DNA from: JBBQHM01 sp038323965 | GTDB taxonomy: Bacteria > Verrucomicrobiota > Verrucomicrobiia > Chthoniobacterales > UBA10450 | Length of the DNA stretch: 41,843 nt | Assembly (NCBI GenBank): GCA_038323965.1 | Contig: JBBQHM010000007.1 | Location: 1-41,843, forward strand | Reading direction: 5' to 3' | Shown: positions 1 through 8,355 of the stretch, piece by piece | How positions within the stretch are numbered: the first letter of the stretch is position 1 | How the letters are laid out: the number at the start of each line of letters is the position of its first letter | Position numbers and translations under genes: made by a program | The notes under the pieces: generated by a model | Told to the model about the DNA's origin: nothing | Database searches by the model: none | The model's input: only the letters and a program-made list of their open reading frames with translations

Positions 1-1
1 C

Positions 2-1975
2 AGAAATGGCCGGTCTTTGCGAACTCTGCTGCCGGGCATTGCACTACTCGCAGGGCTGGTAACGATCTGGTCCTATGTGCTCGTTCCAGTCGCACGGATG
101 CAGGGGGCGCAGCACGATATCTACCTTGATCGCTGGTGGGAAATAGCCGCGCTGTCGCTCGCCCTGATGTTCCCGGCATCTTTTTTCTCGGGACTATTAT
201 TTCCCTCCATCGCGAGCGCCGTGCAGGAAGGACGCAACAGTAGAATCAAGAGCACGGGCCTGGTCACTTTGTGCAATACGGTCGGCGCTGCGGTTGGACC
301 CCTGCTGGCAACTTTTATTCTACTTCCGACGATAGGATTCCAAAAGACACTCCTGGCGTGCGCAATCACTTATCTGGTAGTGGCTGTTCTACTACTTCCA
401 TCCCGGAAACTCGCTGTTTCCTCAATCACAAGGTGGAGCTGCGTTGGACTTGGCGTCGCCTTTGTCGCGACCTTCGTTTTTTTTCCATACGGACGCGACG
501 AAACACATTTCGCGGCGGCCCGTTCGACCTTCGAATCTGGTGGGGAACATCTCATTGCGAGGCGCGAAGGAACTTCCGACACTCTGCAACTGCTGCGCTG
601 TGACTACGAGAAGGAGCCACTCTACTATCGCCTGCTGTTTAACGACTTCTCGATGTCGGGCTCGACCTACTTTGGCCAGCGCTACATGCGGCTCTTTGCC
701 TATTTGCCGTTAACTCTTCTGCCCCACGCGACGGACGGTCTGCTCATCTGCTACGGAGTAGGGGCAACGGCCGACGCCCTGGTGACGAATTCCACGCTGT
801 CGCACGTGGACATTGTCGATATCTCCCGGGAAGTCTTCCAGTTCGCGGACATCGATGTCAGCCCTGCTCACAGCAACCCGCTGCACGATCCCAAGGTCAC
901 CAGTCATGTGCAGGATGGCCGGTTTTTCCTGCAAGCTACGGAGCGGCGATACGACGTCATCACCGGTGAGCCGCCGCCGCCGAAGGTGGCAGGGACGGTC
1001 GCGCTTTATAGCGAGGAATTTTTCAAACTGCTACGAAGCCGGCTGAAGCAAGGAGGGATCGCTACTTTCTGGCTTCCTATTTACCAGCTCGATGTTCCGG
1101 AGATGAAATCGATCCTGCGCGCGTTTCATAACGCCTTTCCGACGATGGCGATGTGGGGAAGCGCAGATGAAGAATGGATCATGATGGGATTCAACGGCGA
1201 ACCGGATGGACTCACGAGCGCGAATCTGCGGTCGGTGTTCGAGAATTCGACTACGGCGGAACGCTTCAAAGCAATCGGGATTGAAGTGCCGCAGCAACTC
1301 CCTGCGCTTTTCCTGATGGATGGCGACGAGGTGGAGAGAATCACGGCGAACGCGAAACCGCTGACTGACTTTTATCCGAAGCGGCTCGGCGACGGGCCGC
1401 CGGATACAGATGGCATCCACGCGTTCGCTTCTGAATATATGGACGCGAAGGCGGCGGCACGACGTTTTCGCGATTCGCCCCTGATGTCGAGGATCTGGCC
1501 GGCCGCGGCCGTGCGCGGGCTTGATGGCCTCTTCCTCATCCGGGAAACGCGCTACCAGTCCGCCAATCAAAAGACCAACATGTTCGCAGAGCTGGATTTT
1601 TATGTGCGCGGCTCACGCCTGCAGACGCCGGTGGAAGAGGTCCTGCGGAGCGATCCAATGCGCGTGGCGACGGCGGAGAAAATCGCTGCGGCAACGCCGG
1701 AACCGGCGACTGAAATCGTTCCAGATCTGGTGGCCGGAGCTTTTGCGCGGCGTGATTTTCGCCGCGCCATCAGCCTTCTCGAAAAGCTGCAGAGCGAAGG
1801 CAGTGCCGGGCCGGATCAACTCGTGCTCCTGACGTACGCGTATTGTCTCGCGGGCGAAGTGGCCAAGGCGGACGGAACGGCCGCGTTGTACGCGAAAGCG
1901 CAGGGACCGAGCGCGTTTACGGATTGGTTTTGGGCGAAACTGCACGCCGATTTCGGTCTCACGCCGCCGAATTAG
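2..1975 (+). CDS. Membrane-bound spermidine-synthase-like protein, 5' end cut by window edge
   Basis: The frame is open to the first base of the window, so the N terminus is missing; a TTG at 17 is only the first in-window start candidate. The visible part has about four hydrophobic helices (roughly 20-470), then a Rossmann-type aminopropyltransferase-like domain with LICYGVGATADALV as the nucleotide-binding loop, and DVITGEPPPPKVAGTVALYS where true spermidine synthases have the DxxD gatekeeper region. The catalytic Asp is not conserved here (GEPPPP), as in many membrane-fused homologues, so real polyamine synthesis is doubtful. The C terminus (about 1720-1960) is helical and TPR-like. This architecture is known in MFS/spermidine-synthase fusion proteins of uncertain function. 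The next gene, bamA, follows after 138 bases with its own candidate promoter. Confidence 0.8.
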   Translation, partial: RNGRSLRTLLPGIALLAGLVTIWSYVLVPVARMQGAQHDIYLDRWWEIAALSLALMFPASFFSGLLFPSIASAVQEGRNSRIKSTGLVTLCNTVGAAVGPLLATFILLPTIGFQKTLLACAITYLVVAVLLLPSRKLAVSSITRWSCVGLGVAFVATFVFFPYGRDETHFAAARSTFESGGEHLIARREGTSDTLQLLRCDYEKEPLYYRLLFNDFSMSGSTYFGQRYMRLFAYLPLTLLPHATDGLLICYGVGATADALVTNSTLSHVDIVDISREVFQFADIDVSPAHSNPLHDPKVTSHVQDGRFFLQATERRYDVITGEPPPPKVAGTVALYSEEFFKLLRSRLKQGGIATFWLPIYQLDVPEMKSILRAFHNAFPTMAMWGSADEEWIMMGFNGEPDGLTSANLRSVFENSTTAERFKAIGIEVPQQLPALFLMDGDEVERITANAKPLTDFYPKRLGDGPPDTDGIHAFASEYMDAKAAARRFRDSPLMSRIWPAAAVRGLDGLFLIRETRYQSANQKTNMFAELDFYVRGSRLQTPVEEVLRSDPMRVATAEKIAAATPEPATEIVPDLVAGAFARRDFRRAISLLEKLQSEGSAGPDQLVLLTYAYCLAGEVAKADGTAALYAKAQGPSAFTDWFWAKLHADFGLTPPN

Positions 1976-2032
1976 CCGGGAGGCGGCGCGACGCCACGGA
2001 GCAAGGGGATTCATGCCGCCTGCAAATGCGCC

Positions 2033-2063
2033 TTGACGATACCCTTATTCCTACGGAACTAAT
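2033..2063 (+). promoter_or_regulatory. Candidate promoter for bamA
   Basis: TTGACG at 2033-2038 matches the sigma-70 -35 box in five of six positions. ACTAAT at 2058-2063 is a weak -10 match with a long 19-base spacer. It lies in the only sizeable gap before bamA. Position and sequence alone support it. Confidence 0.3.
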
Positions 2064-2079
2064 ACGCCTTGTCCCGACC

Positions 2080-2098
2080 CCTGTTTCCGAGAAACGGG
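2080..2098 (+). other. Hairpin in the bamA leader
   Basis: CCTGTTTC (2080-2087) pairs with GAAACGGG (2091-2098) across a CGA loop, with one T-G wobble. GTCCC at 2071-2075 can alternatively pair with GGGAC at 2096-2100. No T-run follows, so it is not a standard terminator. It lies 15 bases before the chosen bamA start and could affect leader stability or translation. Confidence 0.35.
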
Positions 2099-2113
2099 AC
2101 TGAATCTCTGATT

Positions 2114-4444
2114 ATGGAACACTTTACATCTTTGCTGTGCCGTCGCTTCGCTACGGCCTTCGCAGCAATTTTTCTTCTCGCGGCAACTTCTGTCGCGTTC
2201 GCGCAAGGGCAGGCGGAACGACCGGGCGCGCCTCGGATCAAGTCGATCGATGTCCAATATTCGGGACCAGTGACAATCAGCAAGGAACGCATCCTGGCAC
2301 AGATGCGCACCGCGATTGGCCAGCCTTATTCCGACGTCATCGCGGAACAGGATATCCGCAGTCTTTACAGCACTGGTTCGGTGCAGAACGTCCGCATTTT
2401 CGGGGCGCCCGAGGGTGACGGCATCAAGGTGACGGTCGTCGTCCAGACCCGCCCGATCGTTAACGAAATTCAGATCGACGGGGCGGAACGAATCAAGGCG
2501 AAAGCGCTGCGCAAGGATATCGCGGTCAAAATTAATCAGCCGGCAAAAGAAGATGACTTGGAGAAAGGCCGGCAAAAAATCCTCGAGCGTTATCAGGCGC
2601 ACGGATTTACGGACGTGGATGTGAAATTCCGCATCGAGCCGATCGACGAAAAGCGCGGGACATCGCGCGTGGTCTACACCGTGACGGAGGGAGTGCGCGG
2701 CGCGATCGAGGCGGTGCGTTTCGACGGCAACGAACATTTCTCCGATAAGACTCTGCGCAAACAGATGAAGACGAAGGGCAAGTGGATTTTTTCGTTCATC
2801 GATAAATCCGGTCGGCTCGACGAGGCGCAGTTGCAGCTGGATATGACTTCAATCCGCGAGTTCTACCAGAACCACGGATACATGGATGTGCAGCTGAGCG
2901 ATGCGCGGAAAGAGCGCGAAAAAAACGGGCCGCTGCAGATCGTCATCGGGGTGAACGAAGGGCCGCAGTATCACGTCGGCCGGATCACGGCGGCCGGCTA
3001 CAAGGCGACGACGATCGAGAAACTCCGCGCCATCATGAAGCTGAAGGAAGGTGACGTTTATTCGCCGAAAGGCATTCACGATGACGCGAAGGCGATCGCG
3101 GATAACTACGGGACCGGTGGTTACGTCGATCTCAACGTCCTGCCGCAGAACAAACCAGCGGGCGCTGGCCGCATCGATGTTCACTACCAAATCGAGGAAG
3201 GCGGGCGCTCTTTCGTGCAGCGCATCAATATCGTCGGCAACACCCGCACCAAGGACAAGGTGCTCCGCCGCGAAGTGCTGGTGGCGCCGGGCGATGTCTT
3301 TAACACTGTGCGCGTGGACGTCACGAAAAAGCGTCTCGAAAATCTCGGCTTTTTCTCGAAGGTCGAGACTTACCCCGAAGACACCACGACCGACGGACGG
3401 AAGGATCTGACGATTCAGGTCGAAGAGAAGCGGACCGGGTCGCTCAATTTCGGCGCCGGCTTCAGCACGGTCGATAGCATTGTTGGGTTCGTTGAGCTCA
3501 CGCAGGGAAATTTCGATATCCTAAACTGGCCCTACTTCACCGGTGGCGGAGAGAAGTTCCGCGCGCGCATTCAGTACGGCGCGAGCAGACAGGATATTGA
3601 GCTGGGTCTGACGGAGCCGTGGTTTCTTGACCGGCGCCTCTCTTTAGGCGGACAGGCGTTTTACCACGAAGCGAGCTATCTGAGTTCCGTCTATAACCAG
3701 AGCAACCTCGGATTCTCGATCGAAGCGCGAAAACCGCTGGGCAACTGGATGTCGGCGTCGCTCGGTTATCGCCTGGAATCGATCAATATCTTTGACCTTA
3801 GCTCCGGTGTCTCCGATGAGCTCAGAGCTGAGGCGGGGCAGTACACCAAGAGCCAGGTCACGGCCGGCTGGGTCTACGATCACCGTGATAATCCATTCCT
3901 GTCGCGGCGCGGTCAGCGTGTTTCGCTCACTGGCTATGTCGCGGGCGGACCGCTCGGTGGGACCGAGCAGATCTACGGATTCGACCTGGAAGGTTCACAA
4001 TATTTCCATCTGCCATGGGATTTCATTCTCCTGCTTAACGGCGAAGCGGCATCCGTCGATTCCTGGGGAAGTGGTGACCGGGTGCGTATTTCCGATCGGC
4101 TTTTCCTTGGTGGATCGAACAACCTGCGCGGATTTAATTTCCGCGATGTAGGTCCGAAGGATGTAAACGGTGAACCGCTTGGCGGACTATCGATGGCCCG
4201 CGCCACGGTCGAAGTCACCTTCCCGATCGTGGTGAAAGCGCGCGGCGCCTTCTTCTACGATACCGGCATACTGGATACGGGTGCGTTCAAGTTCGGCACC
4301 GACCACTACGCGTCCGACGTCGGCTTCGGTTTGCGTTTGGACTTGCCAATTGGCCCACTTCGCGTCGATTACGGCATCCCGATCGATCGTGATGGCAATC
4401 ACGGCAGCGGTAAGTTCAATTTCAATGTCGGTTATCAATTTTGA
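2114..4444 (+). CDS. bamA: Outer membrane protein assembly factor BamA
   Basis: BamA is the central beta-barrel of the BAM complex, which folds and inserts outer-membrane proteins. The ATG at 2114 is preferred over the TTG at 2069 because it opens directly into a signal peptide (hydrophobic core AIFLLAATSVAFA, cleavage near residue 30). The mature protein has serial POTRA repeats over roughly residues 35-430, then a surface-antigen barrel. The conserved loop-6 motif appears as GGSNNLRGFNFRDVGP near residue 665, and the chain ends in FNFNVGYQF, a typical aromatic C-terminal beta-signal. About 776 aa is normal for the family. The downstream ompH/skp-type chaperone gene is the classic bamA neighbour. 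A 9-bp hairpin begins at the stop codon. Confidence 0.96.
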   Translation: MEHFTSLLCRRFATAFAAIFLLAATSVAFAQGQAERPGAPRIKSIDVQYSGPVTISKERILAQMRTAIGQPYSDVIAEQDIRSLYSTGSVQNVRIFGAPEGDGIKVTVVVQTRPIVNEIQIDGAERIKAKALRKDIAVKINQPAKEDDLEKGRQKILERYQAHGFTDVDVKFRIEPIDEKRGTSRVVYTVTEGVRGAIEAVRFDGNEHFSDKTLRKQMKTKGKWIFSFIDKSGRLDEAQLQLDMTSIREFYQNHGYMDVQLSDARKEREKNGPLQIVIGVNEGPQYHVGRITAAGYKATTIEKLRAIMKLKEGDVYSPKGIHDDAKAIADNYGTGGYVDLNVLPQNKPAGAGRIDVHYQIEEGGRSFVQRINIVGNTRTKDKVLRREVLVAPGDVFNTVRVDVTKKRLENLGFFSKVETYPEDTTTDGRKDLTIQVEEKRTGSLNFGAGFSTVDSIVGFVELTQGNFDILNWPYFTGGGEKFRARIQYGASRQDIELGLTEPWFLDRRLSLGGQAFYHEASYLSSVYNQSNLGFSIEARKPLGNWMSASLGYRLESINIFDLSSGVSDELRAEAGQYTKSQVTAGWVYDHRDNPFLSRRGQRVSLTGYVAGGPLGGTEQIYGFDLEGSQYFHLPWDFILLLNGEAASVDSWGSGDRVRISDRLFLGGSNNLRGFNFRDVGPKDVNGEPLGGLSMARATVEVTFPIVVKARGAFFYDTGILDTGAFKFGTDHYASDVGFGLRLDLPIGPLRVDYGIPIDRDGNHGSGKFNFNVGYQF

Positions 4445-4463
4445 ACGGAAGATGTCCGTTCAA
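4441..4463 (+). other. Perfect hairpin overlapping the bamA stop codon
   Basis: TTGAACGGA (4441-4449) and TCCGTTCAA (4455-4463) form a perfect 9-bp stem with an AGATG loop. The left arm contains the bamA stop TGA (4442-4444). No T-run follows, so it may be a processing or stability element between bamA and the chaperone gene rather than a terminator. Confidence 0.45.
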
Positions 4464-4493
4464 GTCTAAGGTCATCCCAAACACCCTGTTTTT

Positions 4494-5183
4494 ATGAAGA
4501 AGTTCGTCACTACCGCACTCGCCCTAGCGATTGCTTTACCCACCGCCGCTTTCGCGCAAGGCACCCTCAAAATCGGCACTGTCGATATGAACAAGGCCTT
4601 CCAGGAATATTCCAAGACCAAGGAAGCGGAGAAGAAAATCAACGAAGCCCGCGACGCTGCCAAGAAAGAATATGACGATCGCGCGGACGCCTACAAGAAG
4701 GCGCTGGAAGATCTCAATGCCATAACCAAGCAGCTCGATGCCCCAGCCTTGAGCGCTGATGCGAAAGCGCAAAAGGCCAAAGAGCGTGACGAAAAAATCG
4801 GCAACATCAAGACGATGGAGCGTGAGATTAACGACTTCCGCCAGACCCGCGAGCGTCAGCTGCAGGAGCAGGCGTTGCGCATGCGCAAAGGCATCGTCGA
4901 AGAGATCACTGGGATCGTGATGGAGAAGGTGAAATCCAGCAGCATGGACCTCGTCTTCGACAAATCGGGCATGAGTCTCAACGGCGTTCCTCTTCTGATG
5001 TATTCGAAGGACAACGTTGATTTTACCGCCGACGTAGTCGCGGTGCTCAACAAGCCAGGCCGCCAATCGAGCGTATCGCTGGATGCACCGGCAGCTTCGA
5101 GCAGCGCCAGCCCATCCCGGACGACTTCGGCTCGTGCCACCGCTTCGCCAGCTTCCAGCGCGAGAGCGACCGCCACCCCGTAA
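4494..5183 (+). CDS. OmpH/Skp-family periplasmic chaperone
   Basis: Skp-type chaperones hold unfolded outer-membrane proteins in the periplasm and pass them to BamA. The 229-aa product starts MKKFVTTALALAIALPTAAFAQG, a clean signal peptide with cleavage near residue 22. Then comes the OmpH-type strand KIGTVDMNKAFQEY and a long charged coiled coil (about residues 35-140), the tentacle region. The last 40 residues are low-complexity Ser/Ala/Thr/Pro (AASSSASPSRTTSARATASP), absent from E. coli Skp and probably disordered. It lies 49 bases downstream of bamA and ends just before a strong terminator, so bamA and this gene probably form one transcription unit. Confidence 0.9.
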   Translation: MKKFVTTALALAIALPTAAFAQGTLKIGTVDMNKAFQEYSKTKEAEKKINEARDAAKKEYDDRADAYKKALEDLNAITKQLDAPALSADAKAQKAKERDEKIGNIKTMEREINDFRQTRERQLQEQALRMRKGIVEEITGIVMEKVKSSSMDLVFDKSGMSLNGVPLLMYSKDNVDFTADVVAVLNKPGRQSSVSLDAPAASSSASPSRTTSARATASPASSARATATP

Positions 5184-5204
5184 TTTTCATTCCAGTTTCT
5201 TTCG

Positions 5205-5241
5205 AAAAACACACGCGGGCTTCGTGCTCTCGTGTGTTTTT
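5205..5241 (+). terminator. Intrinsic terminator after the ompH/skp gene
   Basis: AAAAACACACG (5205-5215) and CGTGTGTTTTT (5231-5241) are perfect 11-base reverse complements with a 15-base loop. The right arm ends in a T-run on the plus strand, and the left arm gives a T-run on the minus strand, so it could work in both directions. It starts 22 bases after the stop at 5183. It also rules out the GTG at 5232 as the start of the next gene. Confidence 0.85.
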
Positions 5242-5252
5242 TGTTAACCGGC

Positions 5253-6083
5253 ATGGCGCGCACTAAATCGATAACGTTGCAGGTCGGCGCGTTCGTCCTT
5301 TGCGCCCTGGCGAATTTTTCTGCGGACTGGCAATCCACGCTCACGCACGACCCAGCCGGTTCGTTTGTGCCGCTGCGCGCCTGTCACGCCTCCTACACTT
5401 TTAGCTGGGGCGGCATCGTCGCAGCGTCGGGCGAAGTGCGCTACACCCGCGACTCCTCCGCCCAGTATCAGGCCGAAGCGCAGGGTCGCACCCAGGGTCT
5501 GGCGCGGGCGCTCTGGAAATATGACATGACGCATCACGCGGCGACCGACGGCAATTCGCTGCGCCCGATCGAGATGAAGCAGATCGAAGACGATCGGGGC
5601 AAGAAAATCACCACGGCGGCAACGTTCACCCGGGAGGGCGCGTCATCGTTGAAGAGCGACTCCAAACGCGATCCTAGAAAGCCGCCCAAAACAAAACGCC
5701 TGGCCCTTCCTGATCTGTACGATCTCAGTGCGGCGCTCCTCTATTTACGCAGCCAGCCCTTGGCCGACGGAAACGTCTACCGAATCGCAGTTTTCCCCGC
5801 GACCTCTGCCTACCTGACAACGGTCACCGTCATCGGACGCGAGAAGATGCGGGTGCATGCCGGTTCGTTCAATGCCATCAAAGTTGATGTGCAGCTGAAC
5901 CATGTCGCGAAGAATCTGGAGCTGGAGGCGCATCGGAAATTCAAGCGCGCGACCGTCTGGCTCTCGGACGATCAGGACCGGGTGCCGTTACGGATCGACG
6001 CCGCGGTTTTTGTCGGAACGGTGACGGCTGAGCTGCAATCGATCACATTCGACGGAGCAGCTGCGACCAAGCCGACGCCGTAG
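5253..6083 (+). CDS. DUF3108 domain-containing protein
   Basis: The product is about 276 aa. The ATG at 5253 is chosen because an in-frame GTG at 5232 lies inside the terminator stem. An N-terminal hydrophobic stretch (SITLQVGAFVLCALANFSADW) suggests export. The body fits the DUF3108 pattern: an early YTFSWGGIVAASGEVRY segment, a central FTREGASS segment, LYLRSQPLADGNVYRIAVFP, and a late WLSDDQDRVPLRIDAAVFVG strand. DUF3108 proteins are predicted periplasmic beta-rich proteins of unknown role, related in fold to lipoprotein-binding or sugar-binding proteins. It converges with the minus-strand operon ending at 6084 with no spacer. Confidence 0.75.
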   Translation: MARTKSITLQVGAFVLCALANFSADWQSTLTHDPAGSFVPLRACHASYTFSWGGIVAASGEVRYTRDSSAQYQAEAQGRTQGLARALWKYDMTHHAATDGNSLRPIEMKQIEDDRGKKITTAATFTREGASSLKSDSKRDPRKPPKTKRLALPDLYDLSAALLYLRSQPLADGNVYRIAVFPATSAYLTTVTVIGREKMRVHAGSFNAIKVDVQLNHVAKNLELEAHRKFKRATVWLSDDQDRVPLRIDAAVFVGTVTAELQSITFDGAAATKPTP

Positions 6084-6791
6084 CTATTCGCGAATCCATT
6101 CGCCGCGCACCGGCGGCTGCGGATACGCCCGGCGCGGAAGCAGGTGCCGTGGCACATGTTGACCCGGCAGAAGTTGCATCGCGGCCAGCGTATCCATGTC
6201 GAAAACGCCGGTTGGCTGAAGGTCTGCCTGCGCTTGATAAGCACGCAGCGCGAACTCGGTGGCAGGGCCGTACGCCCCATCAATCGATCCGCGATAATAC
6301 CCGCGCTGCAGCAGGATATCCTGCGCTCCGCTGATGACGCTGCGCTGGATGGGCGGAGGCGCAGTTTCGTAGGGCGTGCCTGCGAAAATACCTGACCCGT
6401 TAGGCGTAATCGCAGGTGCTGTGACCGGCGGAGTCGTAGGACTCTGTTCATAACTGCGTGGGTCAGGCTGCGCGTAGTTTTGCGATGAAGTCGCGCTCTG
6501 CTCATCCTGTGTCACCTCGCGGGGCGGCGGAGTAGAACTCGCCGACGAGGTCCGGGCAGCGCGCAGTGCGCGGATCGTCTCGGCGTTCAATTCCCCATCG
6601 ACCTGAAGTCCGCTCCGGATTTGGTACCGGCGGATGGCTGCACCGGTGTCGGAATCTTTTACGCCATTAACTTCACCATAATAGAATCCCTGGTCCTTCA
6701 GAACGCGTTGCGCTTCCTCTACCGCCTGGTCGGCACGAACAACGAGTACGCTCGCCAGGATAAATAACGCAGACAGCAGGAGCGGCTTCAT
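6084..6791 (-). CDS. Exported protein with two peptidoglycan-binding (PG_binding_1) domains
   Basis: The start at 6791 gives a signal peptide (MKPLLLSALFILASVLVVRA); an upstream ATG at 6824 is possible but would put a poor extension before it. The 235-aa product has one PG_binding_1-type domain at about residues 22-78 (VLKDQGFYYGEVNGVKDSDT, then AAIRRYQIRSGLQVDGELNA), a Pro/Ser/Thr-rich linker (80-150) and a second domain at 152-208 (LLQRGYYRGSIDGAYGPATE). These three-helix modules bind peptidoglycan. It is the last gene of the minus-strand operon headed by the UBact modifier and lies directly after a peptidoglycan amidase, so a joint role in wall remodelling is likely. Confidence 0.82.
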   Translation of the reverse strand: MKPLLLSALFILASVLVVRADQAVEEAQRVLKDQGFYYGEVNGVKDSDTGAAIRRYQIRSGLQVDGELNAETIRALRAARTSSASSTPPPREVTQDEQSATSSQNYAQPDPRSYEQSPTTPPVTAPAITPNGSGIFAGTPYETAPPPIQRSVISGAQDILLQRGYYRGSIDGAYGPATEFALRAYQAQADLQPTGVFDMDTLAAMQLLPGQHVPRHLLPRRAYPQPPVRGEWIRE

Positions 6792-6826
6792 GACTGGGTA
6801 ATTTGACGCTGCCAATAATTTCATAT

Positions 6827-7603
6827 TCAGCTATGCGGCGCGGCCGCCGCGGCCCGTTGGATAAAAAGCTGACGGTATTTATCGATCCCTGCGGCGATCG
6901 CGGCTGCCATGCTCTCGCGATATTCGCCGTTCCCCAGCTTTACGATCTCTTCCTTGTTCGTCATGAATCCGCCCTCCACCAGCACAGCCGGATGCCGCAC
7001 GTTGGCAATCACATAAAATTGCTCCGCCTTGGTCCCGCGATTCACAGCCTTCGTTCGCTCCACAACTGCTTGCTGAATAAACCCGGCAAGACTCTGACTT
7101 TCCAGCGTCGCCTCTTCATTCGAAGCGCGTTTTAAAAACGGCAGCCACGCCGCAAGTGCCGGCGCGACCTCCTGTTGATGCATCGCAAAATAAGTCTCCA
7201 CGCCGTTGGCTCCCTGCCGTTTGGTATCGTTAAAATGAATGCTCACGAAGATGCAATCGGTCGCACGATTCGCGAGCGCAGCTCGATCCTGGAGCGAGAC
7301 GTAGGCGTCGCCGCTGCGAGTCAGCCACGTGCCCAGGCCGTGCGCCTCTAGCAGCCGCCCCACGCGCTGCGCGACATCGAAGGTGAGATCTTTTTCCGTG
7401 ACCCCACCGCACATCGCCCCGGAATCCTGCCCGCCGTGACCCGGATCGAGCACGACGAGACTGAATGCCGGTTGCGGCCGGACAACGGGGTCAAGTTGCG
7501 TCCGGCGCGAATCCGGCGCCGGATTGACGAAGAGCCAGCAGAGAGAACTTACGAACAGGAGAAGTCCGAAAGCTGCAGCGGGTCGTCCGATGTATTTGCG
7601 CAC
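6827..7603 (-). CDS. N-acetylmuramoyl-L-alanine amidase (Amidase_3 family)
   Basis: The enzyme cleaves the amide bond between MurNAc and the stem-peptide L-Ala. The 258-aa product has an N-terminal membrane anchor or signal (residues 8-27) and one catalytic domain from about residue 47. Zinc-site and catalytic residues are visible: His56 in DPGHGG, Glu70 in TEKDL, His123 in SIHFND and Glu210 in VEGGFMTN. No separate AMIN or LysM domain is present; the next gene, encoding a peptidoglycan-binding protein, may provide wall targeting. It starts 5 bases after the prcA stop, so it is almost certainly co-transcribed with the proteasome genes, an unexpected pairing. Confidence 0.93.
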   Translation of the reverse strand: MRKYIGRPAAAFGLLLFVSSLCWLFVNPAPDSRRTQLDPVVRPQPAFSLVVLDPGHGGQDSGAMCGGVTEKDLTFDVAQRVGRLLEAHGLGTWLTRSGDAYVSLQDRAALANRATDCIFVSIHFNDTKRQGANGVETYFAMHQQEVAPALAAWLPFLKRASNEEATLESQSLAGFIQQAVVERTKAVNRGTKAEQFYVIANVRHPAVLVEGGFMTNKEEIVKLGNGEYRESMAAAIAAGIDKYRQLFIQRAAAAAPHS

Positions 7604-7608
7604 GGGAA

Positions 7609-8355
7609 TTACGAAAGCATGGCTCTGGCTTGCACCGTGCCGATGGAGCGGAAAGCGATGGCCGATCGCGAATTTCGCTCCAGCAACGCCGCCTCCACTT
7701 CCCCGGCGAGGAGGCGTGACTCAAGATGTTGGCGAAGCGCGGCGTTGTCTTTCGGCGTGGGATCGTTGTTCGCCAGATCGCCCGCCGCCCAGGCAGTAAG
7801 GGCCGCTTGCATGGCCTGTCGCAAATCGAGCGCTGCCTCGGGCGGCGCGGCGAGAGACCGCTGCATTGCCGCATCGGCCACATTGTTGCCTGCCAGCAAT
7901 CCGTAGCCTTTGCGCTCGCCCGCGATTGCACCGTCGTATTCCACACGCAGGAAAAGATCCTCCGCTGCGGAATCTCCCACTTCCGCGAATAACATGCGCG
8001 CGAGATAAGGTGCCCCGTAAATTTGCTCGAACGCAGCCTTGAGCGCAGCACTTAACGAATAATATACGAGGCGTCGCAGCGAGACGTCGGCAGCGGATCG
8101 GGTGAATCCCTCGGTGCTAGCGAGCTCAATCGCGGCCATCCGTAAACGCTCGATGTCTCCCGGATGTCCGATCGCCCCCATCGCGATCCGATCGTAAATC
8201 TCGAAGATCTTCTGTCGCGCAGCGCCGACCGTGACGAAGAGAATCCCCTCGACGCAGCTCACCGCGACGACCGGGCTCCCGCCGGCCAGTTGCGATTCCA
8301 CGTACTCGCGGCGGTTCGCGATCGCCTCCACCCATCGATACGGTTCTTCAATCAT
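7609..8355 (-). CDS. prcA: 20S proteasome subunit alpha (PrcA-like)
   Basis: Alpha subunits form the outer, non-catalytic rings of the bacterial 20S proteasome and gate entry. The 248-aa sequence follows actinobacterial PrcA: an N-terminal helix region PYRWVEAIANRREYVESQLA, then SPVVAVSCVEGILFVTVGAA, KIFEIYDRIAMGAIGHPGDI, an FTRSAADVSLRRLVYYSLSA helix and LFLRVEYDGAIAGERKGYGL. There is no N-terminal catalytic Thr. The start overlaps the prcB stop by four bases (ATGA), giving translational coupling. Identity to actinobacterial PrcA is low by eye, but order, length and the adjacent PrcB with a complete active site make the assignment firm. Confidence 0.88.
   Translation of the reverse strand: MIEEPYRWVEAIANRREYVESQLAGGSPVVAVSCVEGILFVTVGAARQKIFEIYDRIAMGAIGHPGDIERLRMAAIELASTEGFTRSAADVSLRRLVYYSLSAALKAAFEQIYGAPYLARMLFAEVGDSAAEDLFLRVEYDGAIAGERKGYGLLAGNNVADAAMQRSLAAPPEAALDLRQAMQAALTAWAAGDLANNDPTPKDNAALRQHLESRLLAGEVEAALLERNSRSAIAFRSIGTVQARAMLS

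Noticed and set aside
1031..1570. Minus-strand 179-codon open frame inside the spermidine-synthase-like gene
   Set aside because: Arg/His/Pro-rich antisense shadow typical of GC-rich coding DNA; no recognisable domain and fully covered by a convincing gene on the other strand.
5232..5252. GTG start for the DUF3108 gene
   Set aside because: It lies within the right arm of the perfect terminator hairpin; the ATG at 5253 gives a better N terminus.
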